From Rhodobacteraceae bacterium LNNU 3342 (GTDB taxonomy: Bacteria; Pseudomonadota; Alphaproteobacteria; Rhodobacterales; Rhodobacteraceae), in the NCBI GenBank assembly GCA_008711135.1, contig VUAW01000006.1:124001-188000 (forward strand): a stretch of 64,000 nucleotides of DNA, in the 5' to 3' direction. Below, one piece after another: positions 26,711 through 35,363 of this stretch (within the stretch, counting starts at the first letter, position 1; each line of letters starts with the position of its first letter). A program made the translations under genes and the position numbers. The notes under the pieces were generated by a model. That model worked only from the letters and a program-made list of their open reading frames with translations. It searched no databases and was not told the origin of the DNA.

Positions 26711-29563
26711 TCAGACAGCACTTCTCCGTGCCGGCGGCGCGGCGTCGAAAGGCGCGTTCCGGGCAAGAAGCGAGATCATGGCCGCTTCGTCCACAGGCGG
26801 GCACAGCAGGTATCCCTGGACATCGTCGCAGCCAACCCGTTTCAGGTGATCGTACTGCGCCTCTGTCTCCACCCCTTCCGCGACCACGCGTTTCCCCAGC
26901 CTGTGCCCAAGGTCGACGATCGCCTCGATCAAAGTGTCGTCGTCCCTGCGCCCGATGCGCGACACGAACGACCGGTCGATCTTGATCTTGGAAATCGGCA
27001 GCCGTGCAAGGTAGCTGAGCGAGGAAAAACCCTTGCCGAAATCGTCGATGGCAAGGCTGATGTTCCGGGACCCGACCGTCTGCAGGAAATGCTGGACCGA
27101 AGGTGAATCGAAATCCATCAGAAGCCCCTCGGTTATCTCCAGCTCCAGCGGGGGGCTGGCGTCGGACTGGCTCAGGGCACCATCCAGGACGCTGGCGAAA
27201 TCCTCGGCATTCACCTCTGCGGGCGAAACGTTCACCGCGATGCGGATCAGGTGGCCCTGCGCCTTCCACCGCGCCTGCTGGCGGCAGGCCTCTTGCAGGA
27301 TCCACGACCCCAGCGGGCGGATCAGCCCCGAAGTTTCGGCTACCGGAATGAACGCGCCCGGCAGCATGAGGCCCTTTTCGGGATGATCCCACCGCACAAG
27401 CGCCTCGATCGCCCGGATCCGTCCAGTCGCGATCTCGACCTGCGGCTGGTAGTGCAACCGCAGCTCGTTCCTCTCGATCGCCCGGCGCAGCTCGGTCTCG
27501 ACCCGCGCGCGCCCCGTTGCCGCGGTGGCAAGCTCTTCCTCGAAAAAGCACAACCGGCTGTCAGACGCCTGCTCCTTGGCCTTGTAAAGCGCCAGGTCGG
27601 CGCAGCGGACAAGGTCGCTCATCTCTCCGGCATCATCCGGAAAGGTCGCGATGCCAAAGCTCGCGCCGACGTTGATCGGGTGATCCACGATCATGGCAGG
27701 ACGGACAAGCGCCGCGCGGAGGCGCCGGGCGATGGGCTCGACATCGCAGCGCGACCGGATATTGGCAAGGATGACCGCGAATTCATCCCCACCCAGCCGC
27801 GCTGCCGTGTCGCGGCCTCGGATGGCGCCCGAAATGCGCGCCCCAACGACCTTCAGCAACTCGTCCCCCACCATGTGGCCCAGCGTGTCGTTGACGAACT
27901 TGAACCGGTCGAGGTCCACCATCACCAGCGCGACATGCGTGCCGTCCCTCTGGGCCTGCGACAGCGCCTCGGACAGCCGGGTGCTGAACAGGGTCCGGTT
28001 GGGCAGTTCCGTCAGCGGATCGTGGAAGGCAAGGTGCCGGACGGTCTGTTCCGCCTCTTTCCGCGCGGTGATGTCAAAGATCATCCCCGACACCTGCCGC
28101 ACCGCGCCCAGCGGATCACGTTCCACCGCATGGGTCAGCACCCGCGCCCAAACCCAATGGCCGTCCCGGTGCTTCATCCGCATGTCGATCTCGTGCCCCG
28201 GCTGCTGCCCGCTCAGGAAGGCGTCATAAGATTGCTGCCATGCCGCAAGATCCTCCGGGTGGATCTGCTCCCGGAACCAGTGTTCAAGCTCGGTCGTCGC
28301 AACGGGAACCTCGGTATAGCCAAGAATCTCGCAGGCGCGGGGGCTGACATAGACCTCCTCCGTAAGCGGCTCGCGGTACTCGAAGACGCCGCCGCCGCTT
28401 GCCTCGATGGCCATGGAAAGGCGCTGCTCGCTCCGCCGCAGGGCCCGCTCGGCCTCCTCTCGCTCGGTCCGGTCACGAAGGATACCGGTGTAGAAACGCT
28501 GCCTGCCCGACCACCATTCGGCAACGGCCAGTTCGACCGGGAAGGTGGTGCCATCCCTGCGGCGGCCCTCGACCTCGCGCCCGATGCCGATCACGCGGCG
28601 TTCTCCGGTCCGGTGATACCGCGCCAGATAGCCGTCATGGGCGGCGCGATGCATGTCGGGCATCAGCATGCTGACGTTCGACCCCACGGCCTCGGCCGCC
28701 GTGTAGCCAAAGGTGCGTTCCGCAGCAGAGTTGAAGGAAACGATGCACCCCTCCCGGTCGGTGACGATGATCGGGTCCACCGCGGTATCGACGATGGACT
28801 GGTAACGCGCCTGCTCCCTCGCGATGGACTGGACGGCGCGCCAGCGTTCCAGCAACGACCCCACGATGATCCACAGAAAGATGCCGACCGCCCCCAGCGT
28901 CGCGGCAAGCGCAAGAAGGGAACCCGGCACCGCGATGGCCGAACGCACCGGCACCTCATGCACGGCGCCGATATGCGCGGCGGCCATGCCAATGTAATGC
29001 AGCCCCGCAACGCCGGCGCCAAGCACGACGGCGCCCACCACCCCCTGGACGATGCTCAGTTGCCGGAACGCCAGCCACAGCGCGAGGGTGGAGGTGGCAA
29101 GCGCGCAAAGCACCGAAACCGCCAGCAGCCCGGGGTCATAGGACATCTCTGCCGGCATCTCCATGCCCGCCATGCCGATATAGTGCATGGCGCCGACGCC
29201 CGCACCGGTGATGGTTCCGGCGGCAGGAATCGTCCACCACCTTGTGCTGCGCCGCGCGGCCAGACTGAACCCGCACCACGATGCGGCCAGCACCGCCAGC
29301 AGCGACACCAGCGTCAGCGTCACGTCATAGGAAACCGGGACCGGCGCCTGGTAGGCCAGCATGCCGACAAAGTGCATGCTCCACACCCCCGCCGCGAAGA
29401 CAAGCGCGGCGGCGGTGATCCAGGCAAACCGATAGGTGCCCGCCCGCGCGCGCGACGCCAGATCAAGCGCCGCATAGGCGCCGGCAATCGCGATGATGAC
29501 CGATGCACATACAAGAAACCCGTTGAAACTGCCGGGACTGGTTACGAATTCGTGGCTGTTCAT
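26711..29563 (-). CDS. Membrane-bound MHYT-PAS-PAS-GGDEF-EAL c-di-GMP protein
   Basis: The 950-residue signalling protein begins with an MHYT domain of seven helices (about 1-245) bearing three copies of the motif (SMHFVGM, AMHYIGM, GLHYIGM), thought to sense a diatomic gas through bound metal. Two PAS/PAC modules follow (about 255-500). A GGDEF domain has the intact RLGGDEF motif, and an EAL domain has EALVRW, an Asp-Asp pair in DDFGKGFSSL and the KIDRSFV segment. Both catalytic signatures look intact, so it may make and degrade c-di-GMP. It is monocistronic, with no obvious partner gene. Confidence 0.93.
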   Translation of the reverse strand: MNSHEFVTSPGSFNGFLVCASVIIAIAGAYAALDLASRARAGTYRFAWITAAALVFAAGVWSMHFVGMLAYQAPVPVSYDVTLTLVSLLAVLAASWCGFSLAARRSTRWWTIPAAGTITGAGVGAMHYIGMAGMEMPAEMSYDPGLLAVSVLCALATSTLALWLAFRQLSIVQGVVGAVVLGAGVAGLHYIGMAAAHIGAVHEVPVRSAIAVPGSLLALAATLGAVGIFLWIIVGSLLERWRAVQSIAREQARYQSIVDTAVDPIIVTDREGCIVSFNSAAERTFGYTAAEAVGSNVSMLMPDMHRAAHDGYLARYHRTGERRVIGIGREVEGRRRDGTTFPVELAVAEWWSGRQRFYTGILRDRTEREEAERALRRSEQRLSMAIEASGGGVFEYREPLTEEVYVSPRACEILGYTEVPVATTELEHWFREQIHPEDLAAWQQSYDAFLSGQQPGHEIDMRMKHRDGHWVWARVLTHAVERDPLGAVRQVSGMIFDITARKEAEQTVRHLAFHDPLTELPNRTLFSTRLSEALSQAQRDGTHVALVMVDLDRFKFVNDTLGHMVGDELLKVVGARISGAIRGRDTAARLGGDEFAVILANIRSRCDVEPIARRLRAALVRPAMIVDHPINVGASFGIATFPDDAGEMSDLVRCADLALYKAKEQASDSRLCFFEEELATAATGRARVETELRRAIERNELRLHYQPQVEIATGRIRAIEALVRWDHPEKGLMLPGAFIPVAETSGLIRPLGSWILQEACRQQARWKAQGHLIRIAVNVSPAEVNAEDFASVLDGALSQSDASPPLELEITEGLLMDFDSPSVQHFLQTVGSRNISLAIDDFGKGFSSLSYLARLPISKIKIDRSFVSRIGRRDDDTLIEAIVDLGHRLGKRVVAEGVETEAQYDHLKRVGCDDVQGYLLCPPVDEAAMISLLARNAPFDAAPPARRSAV

Positions 29564-29776
29564 GCGCCGGGCTGCCCACCTGATGATAGAGAGGACCTAA
29601 TGCTCAAGGCCCCTCACACAACTCCCTCGGTACAAAAATGGCACCAGACAAGTTAAGGATGATCAGCCCGCGCGGCCGGGGACAGTCAATGCGCCACCCC
29701 GGCCGGCGGCGGAATGCCGCTGCCGGTCACGCATCTGCCGCGCCTGCGGGACCTCATCGCCCTCTGCGGCAGGGCC

Positions 29777-30451
29777 TCAGCGGGTGTAGGCGCGCTGCCC
29801 CCGCACCTCCAGCCAGTTGGTCAGCCGCACCAGCGGCCAAAGGATCGCCACATACATCAGCGCGGCCCCGATCAGCGGCGTGGGATTGGCGTAAAGCGCC
29901 TGCGCGTCAGTCGCCTGTTTAAGCAGCTCCGACGACGCCACGACCGAGGCCAGCGCCGTATCCTTCATCGCCGAAACGCAGTTCGAGGCATGCGGCGGAA
30001 TGACGATCCGGAACGCCTGCGGCAGGATCACCTTGCGCATCGTCAGCCAGAACCCCAGCCCCAGCGCATCCGACGCCTCGAACTGCCCCTTGGGGATTGC
30101 CTGTATCCCCGCCCGCACCACCTCGGCGGTAAAGGCCGCCAGCACCATGATCAGCGCCGCCGCCGCCGCGGCAAAGGACGACAGCACGATCCCGGCAAAG
30201 GGCAGGGCGTAATAGATCAGGATCAGCAGGACCAGCACCGGGATCGCCCGCACCAGGTCGATATAGACAACCGCCAGCAGCCGGAACGGCTTGGGCGCGT
30301 AAAGCCGCATCATGCAGATCAGCACGCCCAGGATCGACCCAAGCACGATCGCCGTCCCGCCCAAGGCCAGCGTGTACCACAGCCCCCGCAGCAGCATCGG
30401 AAACGCACGCGCCAGCACGTCGGTGTTGAAGAAGATGTCCAGCGCGTTCAT
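29777..30451 (-). CDS. Polar amino-acid-type ABC permease (HisM/GlnP family)
   Basis: The 224-residue membrane protein has about five helices, the family N-terminal segment LLRGLWYTLALGGTAIVLG, the IDLVRAIPVLVLLILIYYALP motif, and the coupling loop EASDALGLGFWLTMRKVILPQA. It imports an amino acid or related small polar solute together with the binding protein encoded 25 bases upstream. No second permease or ATPase gene lies adjacent, so it may be homodimeric and use an ATPase encoded elsewhere. Confidence 0.92.
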   Translation of the reverse strand: MNALDIFFNTDVLARAFPMLLRGLWYTLALGGTAIVLGSILGVLICMMRLYAPKPFRLLAVVYIDLVRAIPVLVLLILIYYALPFAGIVLSSFAAAAAALIMVLAAFTAEVVRAGIQAIPKGQFEASDALGLGFWLTMRKVILPQAFRIVIPPHASNCVSAMKDTALASVVASSELLKQATDAQALYANPTPLIGAALMYVAILWPLVRLTNWLEVRGQRAYTR

Positions 30452-30476
30452 GTCCGTCGCTTTCCGCTAGGTGTGG

Positions 30477-31283
30477 TCAATAGTTGCCCGGCGTGGGGAT
30501 CGGCAGCGGCGTCACCGTCAGCCCGTCCGCAGGCGGCGGCGCACCCAGCCAGCGTTCGTACAGCGCGGCCATGGTCCCGTCGCGCTTCATCTCGCTGATG
30601 ATCTCGTTCACCTGCTCCAGCATCGGCGAGTCCTTGGGCAGCATCATCGCGAACCGCTCTCCGGTGACGATCTCGTGGCTGACCTCGATCCCCTGCATTT
30701 GCGTCGCGGCATAGCGCAGGCCCACGGCATCATTCACCACCGCCTCTACCCGCCGGGTCATCAGGTCGGTCAGCATGTTCGCGGTGGTGTCATAGCTGTT
30801 GTTGGCGGCAAAGCCGATTTCCTCGGCCCGCTCATTCATCCAGCGTTCGGGAAAGGACGTGGCGATCGTCCCGATCCGCCGCCCGCGCAGGTCCTCAAGG
30901 CTCTGGATCTCGCTGCCCTCCAGCACCGCGACGCCAAGAGCCCCTTCGACATAGGGCTGCGTAAAGCTTTGCGATTCCAGCCGTTCGTCGGTGATCGTGA
31001 GGGATGAAATCACCATGTCCACCCGCCCCGAGGCCGCGGCCACGAACAGCGCGCGGAAGTCATAGCCCTCGATCTGCGCAGTGGTGCCCATTCGCGCGGC
31101 GATCTCGTTGACGATGTCCACCTCAAAGCCCTCGAACTCGCCCGTCTCGGTGCGGCTCTGCCAAGGCGGGTTGGCGGGGTAGGCCCCGACGCGAAGAACA
31201 TCTTGCGCAAGGGCGGGCATGGCGCAAAGCCCGAGGGCAAGGCCGGTCACGGCGCCCATCACAGCGCGGCGGTTGAGGATCAT
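30477..31283 (-). CDS. Polar amino-acid-type ABC binding protein (SBP family 3)
   Basis: The 268-residue periplasmic protein has a signal peptide with an Arg pair (NRRAVMGAVTGLALGLCAMPALAQ in positions 4-27, cleavage after ALA). The SBP_bac_3 landmarks are GFEVDIVNEIAARMG, DMVISSLTITDERL, and the LRGRRIGTIATS turn. The C-terminus is Pro-rich. It is the first gene of a two-gene unit with the permease. GGGAGAAAC precedes the ATG, and a TATAAC-like element lies about 35 bases upstream. Confidence 0.92.
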   Translation of the reverse strand: MILNRRAVMGAVTGLALGLCAMPALAQDVLRVGAYPANPPWQSRTETGEFEGFEVDIVNEIAARMGTTAQIEGYDFRALFVAAASGRVDMVISSLTITDERLESQSFTQPYVEGALGVAVLEGSEIQSLEDLRGRRIGTIATSFPERWMNERAEEIGFAANNSYDTTANMLTDLMTRRVEAVVNDAVGLRYAATQMQGIEVSHEIVTGERFAMMLPKDSPMLEQVNEIISEMKRDGTMAALYERWLGAPPPADGLTVTPLPIPTPGNY

Positions 31284-31827
31284 GGTGTGTTTCTCCCGTT
31301 GTTGGTCTGGTTCTTGTTATAATCACTGGCCCCGCATCCCTTGGCGCCACATGGCCTTGCACCGGCGGGAACAGGCATCATGATCGGGCCGCGCGATCCG
31401 GGCAAGGCGCCCCTGCCCGCGTGGGTTCCGTTCGCGCCTGAAGGATTTCCGTCCGGCAACGGTCGCAAATACAGGCGCCCGTCAGCCACGGCATCGCACC
31501 GCCGCGTAAAGACGCCGCCATGCCACCGTTCACCAGTCATCCCTGCCCTAACCTTCTGCACCTGGCTTCGGAACCGCCACACAAGCGGCTGCTGGACAAG
31601 CAAGGCAGGCGATGGGTTCACGATTCAGACATGTCCATGGGAAGCGGTTGATGTCACACCCGAAAACTTTTTCACACCTAAAGCAAATCCGTCAACACCT
31701 CATCTTGGCCGCCCCCCATTTTCACCCCCTGACGCTTCCCTGGCGCGGCGCCTGCCTACGGCGTCATCAACCCGTGACCTTGCCTCGCCCCTCCGCTAGC
31801 GTGCGCGCGAACCAAAGGAGGACGTTC
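31284..31827. other. Divergent intergenic region of about 540 bases
   Basis: It separates the amino-acid binding protein gene (minus) from the Ldh-family gene (plus) and must hold both promoters. Short open frames on both strands lack SD sites and family resemblance. No clear operator or RNA element was found. Confidence 0.5.
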
Positions 31828-32871
31828 ATGACCCGCCCCATCCCCCACGACACGCTGCGCGCCTTCGCGACCGAGACGTACCTGAAGCTCGGCATGCCAG
31901 AGGCTTCGGCCGCGCTGGTCGCTGACAGCCTTGTGCAGGCCGACCTCTGGGGGCACCAGTCGCACGGGCTCATGCGGCTGTTCTGGTACGGGCTGCGGCT
32001 GGAAAGCGGCGCGATGGACGCGACCGCCCTGCCAGAGGTGGCCGAAGAACCCGGCGCGCTCAGCACCATCGACGGGCGGAACGGGGTCGGGCAGGTGGTC
32101 GCCAAGGCGGCCATGGAACAGGCGATCCGCGCGGCCAAGCGCCATGGCATCGGCGCGGTGTCGGTGCGCAACTCCGGCCATTTCGGCATGGCGATGTACT
32201 ACACGCGCATGGCGGCAGAGGCCGGCTGCATCGGGTTCCTCAGCTCGAACGCAAGCCCGGCCATGGCCCCCTGGGGCGGGACGGAGAAGCGGGTCGGCAA
32301 CAACCCGTGGTCCTGGGCCGCGCCTGCGGGGCAACACGCGCCCTTCGTGCTGGACATCGCGAACACCGCCGTGGCGCGCGGCAAGCTCTATCTCGCCCGG
32401 CAGAGAGGAGAGGCAATCCCCCAAGGCTGGGCCATGGACGCCGAGGGACGCCCCACCACCGATGCCGTCGCGGGCATCGCCGGGACGATCCTGCCGATGG
32501 CCGGCCACAAGGGCTATGCGATCTCGGTCATGATGGATGTGCTGTCGGGGGTGCTGTCGGGCAGCGGCTTTGGCAGCGCGATCACCGGGCCTTACGTGCC
32601 GACAGGGGAAAGCGGCGTCGGCCACCTCGCCATCGCCATCGACGTCAACGCGACGCGCCCGCTGGCCGAGTTCGAAGCCGACATGGAGCGCCTCATCGCC
32701 GAGCTGAAAAGCGCCCCCAGGGCGCCGGGCGTCGACGACATCTTCTACCCCGGAGAGATCGAGGCCCGCAACGACACCCGCGGCCGCGCCGAAGGCCTCT
32801 CCCTGCCAGAGGCCACGCTGGAAACGCTCCGCGAAGAGGCCGCCAAACGCGGGATCAGCGTCCCGTTCTAG
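31828..32871 (+). CDS. Ldh-family (malate/L-lactate dehydrogenase superfamily 2) NAD(P)H oxidoreductase
   Basis: The 347-residue enzyme belongs to the same family as the product of 7614-8642 but is clearly a different paralogue. Motifs are GHQSHGLMRLFWYG, VSVRNSGHFGMAMYYTRMAAE with the catalytic His, VGNNPWSWAAPAG, and GHKGYAISVMMDVLSGVLSG. The ATG follows an ideal AAAGGAGG. It probably interconverts a 2-oxo and a 2-hydroxy (or cyclic imino/amino) acid. It is monocistronic, and its neighbours do not reveal the substrate. Confidence 0.88.
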   Translation: MTRPIPHDTLRAFATETYLKLGMPEASAALVADSLVQADLWGHQSHGLMRLFWYGLRLESGAMDATALPEVAEEPGALSTIDGRNGVGQVVAKAAMEQAIRAAKRHGIGAVSVRNSGHFGMAMYYTRMAAEAGCIGFLSSNASPAMAPWGGTEKRVGNNPWSWAAPAGQHAPFVLDIANTAVARGKLYLARQRGEAIPQGWAMDAEGRPTTDAVAGIAGTILPMAGHKGYAISVMMDVLSGVLSGSGFGSAITGPYVPTGESGVGHLAIAIDVNATRPLAEFEADMERLIAELKSAPRAPGVDDIFYPGEIEARNDTRGRAEGLSLPEATLETLREEAAKRGISVPF

Positions 32872-32940
32872 AGGAACAGAGACCTCAGGAACCTGCTCCT
32901 GATTATGCCGCAGCGTGCCGGTCCCGCCCCCCATCGCGCC

Positions 32941-32976
32941 TTGACGATGCGCAGATCATACACATATTCTGCACAT
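32941..32976 (+). promoter_or_regulatory. Promoter with direct repeats upstream of the RHH gene
   Basis: TTGACG (32941-32946) and CATATT/TATTCT (32963-32970) form -35/-10 candidates. TACACAT (32959-32965) and TGCACAT (32970-32976) are direct repeats 11 bp apart, one helical turn, as often bound by ribbon-helix-helix dimers. This suggests autoregulation by the downstream gene. Confidence 0.45.
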
Positions 32977-33002
32977 CAAACGCGCATAGAACGGAGGCTT
33001 TC

Positions 33003-33212
33003 ATGAGTGTTCGCCTGAACCTCGTCCTCTCGGACGACCTCAACCGCGAGATCGAGAAACTGGTTTCCGAAAGCGAAACCAGCAAAAGCGAGATCATCCG
33101 CAAGTCGCTGCAGCTTTATCTTGCCGCACAGGATGGCAAGCAGCGCGGCCTGAAGCTGGGGCTGGTAGAGCCGCAGAGCCAGAAGATGCAGACCGAGTTC
33201 ATCGGCCTGTGA
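33003..33212 (+). CDS. Ribbon-helix-helix (CopG/Arc-type) small DNA-binding protein
   Basis: This 69-residue protein has an N-terminal ribbon VRLNLVLSDDLNREIEKLV followed by helix-turn-helix-like ETSKSEIIRKSLQLYL, the usual RHH layout for antitoxins and small repressors. The C-terminal 25 residues are polar and may contact a partner. The ATG follows ACGGAGG. It overlaps the next gene by 4 bases (GTGA), so the two form a translationally coupled pair. It likely binds the direct repeats in its own promoter. Confidence 0.82.
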   Translation: MSVRLNLVLSDDLNREIEKLVSESETSKSEIIRKSLQLYLAAQDGKQRGLKLGLVEPQSQKMQTEFIGL

Positions 33213-33475
33213 GCACGATCGACCTCAACACCCCACCACCGAGCCACAATTTCAAGGTCTCGGTGCAGCCGGACGAAACACGGGCCGAGGTGTTGGTCCG
33301 GCTGCTCAAGGATCTCATCCTTTTCGCGGTGGCCATCGGCTTCGTGGGGATCGTGGCATGGATCTGCCTCGACACGCTCCGCTCGGCAGAGGCGTCGGCG
33401 GACGAAAAGCGATGGGCGCAGTCCGTCATCTCGGCGGCGACGGGCGGGATCATCGGCTACCTGATCCGGCGATAA
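33209..33475 (+). CDS. Small membrane protein coupled to the RHH regulator
   Basis: The 88-residue protein starts with GTG. It has a polar N-terminus, a strong membrane helix at about 34-54 (LILFAVAIGFVGIVAWICL), and a second weaker hydrophobic segment at the C-terminus (SVISAATGGIIGYL) ending in Arg-Arg. No family was recognised. The tight coupling to an RHH protein resembles toxin-antitoxin or small accessory modules, but no toxin motif is visible. A hairpin terminator follows. Confidence 0.7.
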   Translation: MSTIDLNTPPPSHNFKVSVQPDETRAEVLVRLLKDLILFAVAIGFVGIVAWICLDTLRSAEASADEKRWAQSVISAATGGIIGYLIRR

Positions 33476-33481
33476 TGTGCA

Positions 33482-33502
33482 GGGGGCCTTCGTGCGGCCC
33501 CC
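33482..33502. terminator. Bidirectional hairpin between convergent units
   Basis: GGGGGCC (33482-33488) pairs with GGCCCCC (33496-33502) around a 7-nt loop. It sits between the small membrane protein gene and the end of the TRAP operon on the other strand. No T-run follows, so strength is uncertain. Confidence 0.55.
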
Positions 33503-33506
33503 GGCG

Positions 33507-34802
33507 TTACAGGTTCGGCAGCCACAGCACCAGCGCCGGGAACGCGATCAACAGCGCCACGTGCAGCACATCCGCCCCCACGAAGGGCAGCGCCCCGCGG
33601 AAGATCCGGTTCAGCGGCACGTCCTTGACCACCCCCGACAGGATATAGACGTTCATCCCCACCGGCGGCGTGATCAGCGCGATTTCCGTCATCCGCACCA
33701 CCAGCACCCCGAACAGCACCGCATCGAACCCCAGCGTCGTCACCAGCGGAAAGAACAGCGGGATCGTCAGCGTCATCATGGCCGAAGCATCAAGCACCAT
33801 CCCCAGCACCAGGTAGACCCCCAGCACCAGCAGCAGGACCACCATCGGGGAAAAGCCACCATCCGTCACGAAGCGGACGATATGCATCGGGATGGTGCTG
33901 GCTGTGATGAAGCTGTTGAAGACCAGCGCGCCGAACAGGATGCCAAAGATCATGCCCGTGGTGCGCAGCGTCGCATAGATCGCGTGGCGCGTCGCGGCCC
34001 AGGTCAGCCGCCGCCGCGCCAGCGACACGATGATCGCGCCAAAGGCGCCGATCGCCCCGGCCTCGGTGGGCGTGAACCAGCCAAAGATGATCCCGCCCAT
34101 GATCAGCGCGAACAGCGCCACCACCTCTGCCGTGCGGCCAAAAGAGGTGATCTTTTCCCGCAGCGTGAACCGGGGGCCGCGGGGGCCGGCATTCGGGTCG
34201 AACCGGCACCAGATGGCGATGGTGACGATATAGAACAGCGCCAGCAGGATGCCCGGGATGATCCCCGCCGCGAACATCTTGCCGATCGAGGTCTCGGTCA
34301 AAATGCCATAGATGATGAACATGCCGCTGGGCGGGATCAGCGCGCCGATCGTCCCCCCCGCCACGACACTGCCCGAGGCGAGCGAGATGTCATAGTTGTG
34401 CTTGCGCATCTCCGGCATGGCGACAAGACCCATGGTCGCCGTGGTCGCAAGGCTCGACGCGCTGACGGCCGCGAATCCCGAGGACGCGCCGATGGTCGCC
34501 ATGGCCAGCCCGCCGCGCTGCCGCCCCAGCCACTTCGCCGCTGTATCGTACAGGTCCCGCCCGATGCCCGAGGCGAACAGAAGATGCGCCATGAACAGGA
34601 ACAGCGGGATCGTCCCGATCGCGTGGTTGGTCGCGATGTTGTAGGACGACACCCCGATCCGCACGATGGCCGCATCAAAGCTGATCAGCATGGCGAACCC
34701 GGTAAAGCCCACCAGCCCCATGGCAAAGCCGATAGGCATGCCAAACCCGATGAAACCGAACAGGACGGTCAGCCCGATGAACCCAAGGGCAACTGGCGTC
34801 AT
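33507..34802 (-). CDS. TRAP transporter large permease (DctM family)
   Basis: The 431-residue membrane protein has the DctM landmarks FGMPIGFAMG near the N-terminus, SASSLATTATMG, GTIGALIPPSGMFIIYGIL, and ITPPVGMNVYILSGVV at the end. Its ATG overlaps the stop of the small permease gene (ATGA). It is the last gene of the dehydratase-like/CoA-transferase operon, so it takes up the carboxylate that those enzymes convert to a CoA thioester. Confidence 0.93.
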   Translation of the reverse strand: MTPVALGFIGLTVLFGFIGFGMPIGFAMGLVGFTGFAMLISFDAAIVRIGVSSYNIATNHAIGTIPLFLFMAHLLFASGIGRDLYDTAAKWLGRQRGGLAMATIGASSGFAAVSASSLATTATMGLVAMPEMRKHNYDISLASGSVVAGGTIGALIPPSGMFIIYGILTETSIGKMFAAGIIPGILLALFYIVTIAIWCRFDPNAGPRGPRFTLREKITSFGRTAEVVALFALIMGGIIFGWFTPTEAGAIGAFGAIIVSLARRRLTWAATRHAIYATLRTTGMIFGILFGALVFNSFITASTIPMHIVRFVTDGGFSPMVVLLLVLGVYLVLGMVLDASAMMTLTIPLFFPLVTTLGFDAVLFGVLVVRMTEIALITPPVGMNVYILSGVVKDVPLNRIFRGALPFVGADVLHVALLIAFPALVLWLPNL

Positions 34803-35314
34803 AGCTTGTTTTCCAGCCTTTCTTCTTCTTCCACCGACCGCCCCGACCACAGCTTGATCGCCTGCCAGAACAGCACGATGCAGAACAGGGCAAGCGCGCC
34901 GGCCATTGTCCAGCGGAACGGGGCGACGGGCACATTGATGATGGGCGACAACTCCCCCTGCGCCCCGCGGCGGATGGCCTCGCGCACGGTGGCCCAGGTG
35001 ACGGCCACCCAGAACAGGCTGCCAAGCGCCAGCATCGTTCCGTGGATCGCCATGCGCAGCCGGTTGTTGCGGATCAGATCCACGAACAGCGACACGCGGG
35101 TATGTTCGCTTCGTATCGCCGCATAGGCGAGGGACAGGCTGATCGCCGGGATCAGCAGCAGTTCTGCCAGAGAATAGGTGCCGGGAAAGGCCACGCCAAG
35201 CGCCCGGAACACGACCGTCACCACCGTCAGCGCCATAAGCGCAAGGATCGCCGCCACCCCGACCAGCGCCGCCAGCGAACAGACATGATGCAGGATGCGA
35301 TCAATGCGCTTCAT
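34799..35314 (-). CDS. TRAP transporter small permease (DctQ family)
   Basis: The 171-residue protein has four membrane helices and the DctQ pattern VVFRALGVAFPGTYSLAELLL and RSEHTRVSLFVDLI. The ATG at 35314 follows GGCGGAG; a longer frame upstream is Arg-rich and not membrane-like. It has an acidic C-terminal tail (EEEERLENKL). It overlaps the large permease gene and lies 49 bases after the binding-protein gene. Confidence 0.9.
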   Translation of the reverse strand: MKRIDRILHHVCSLAALVGVAAILALMALTVVTVVFRALGVAFPGTYSLAELLLIPAISLSLAYAAIRSEHTRVSLFVDLIRNNRLRMAIHGTMLALGSLFWVAVTWATVREAIRRGAQGELSPIINVPVAPFRWTMAGALALFCIVLFWQAIKLWSGRSVEEEERLENKL

Positions 35315-35363
35315 GATGACTCCGCCTGTTTGGGAAATGCCGCCCGCGCGGGCGGCGTTGGGT

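Noticed and set aside
32307-33002. Long frame reading into the RHH gene
   Set aside because: It overlaps the Ldh-family gene in another frame. The RHH protein has its own SD and ATG at 33003.
33477-35126. Long + strand open frame opposite the TRAP permease genes
   Set aside because: Its composition (His, Arg, Gln, Asp-rich) mirrors antisense of hydrophobic helices. The minus strand has complete DctM and DctQ proteins.
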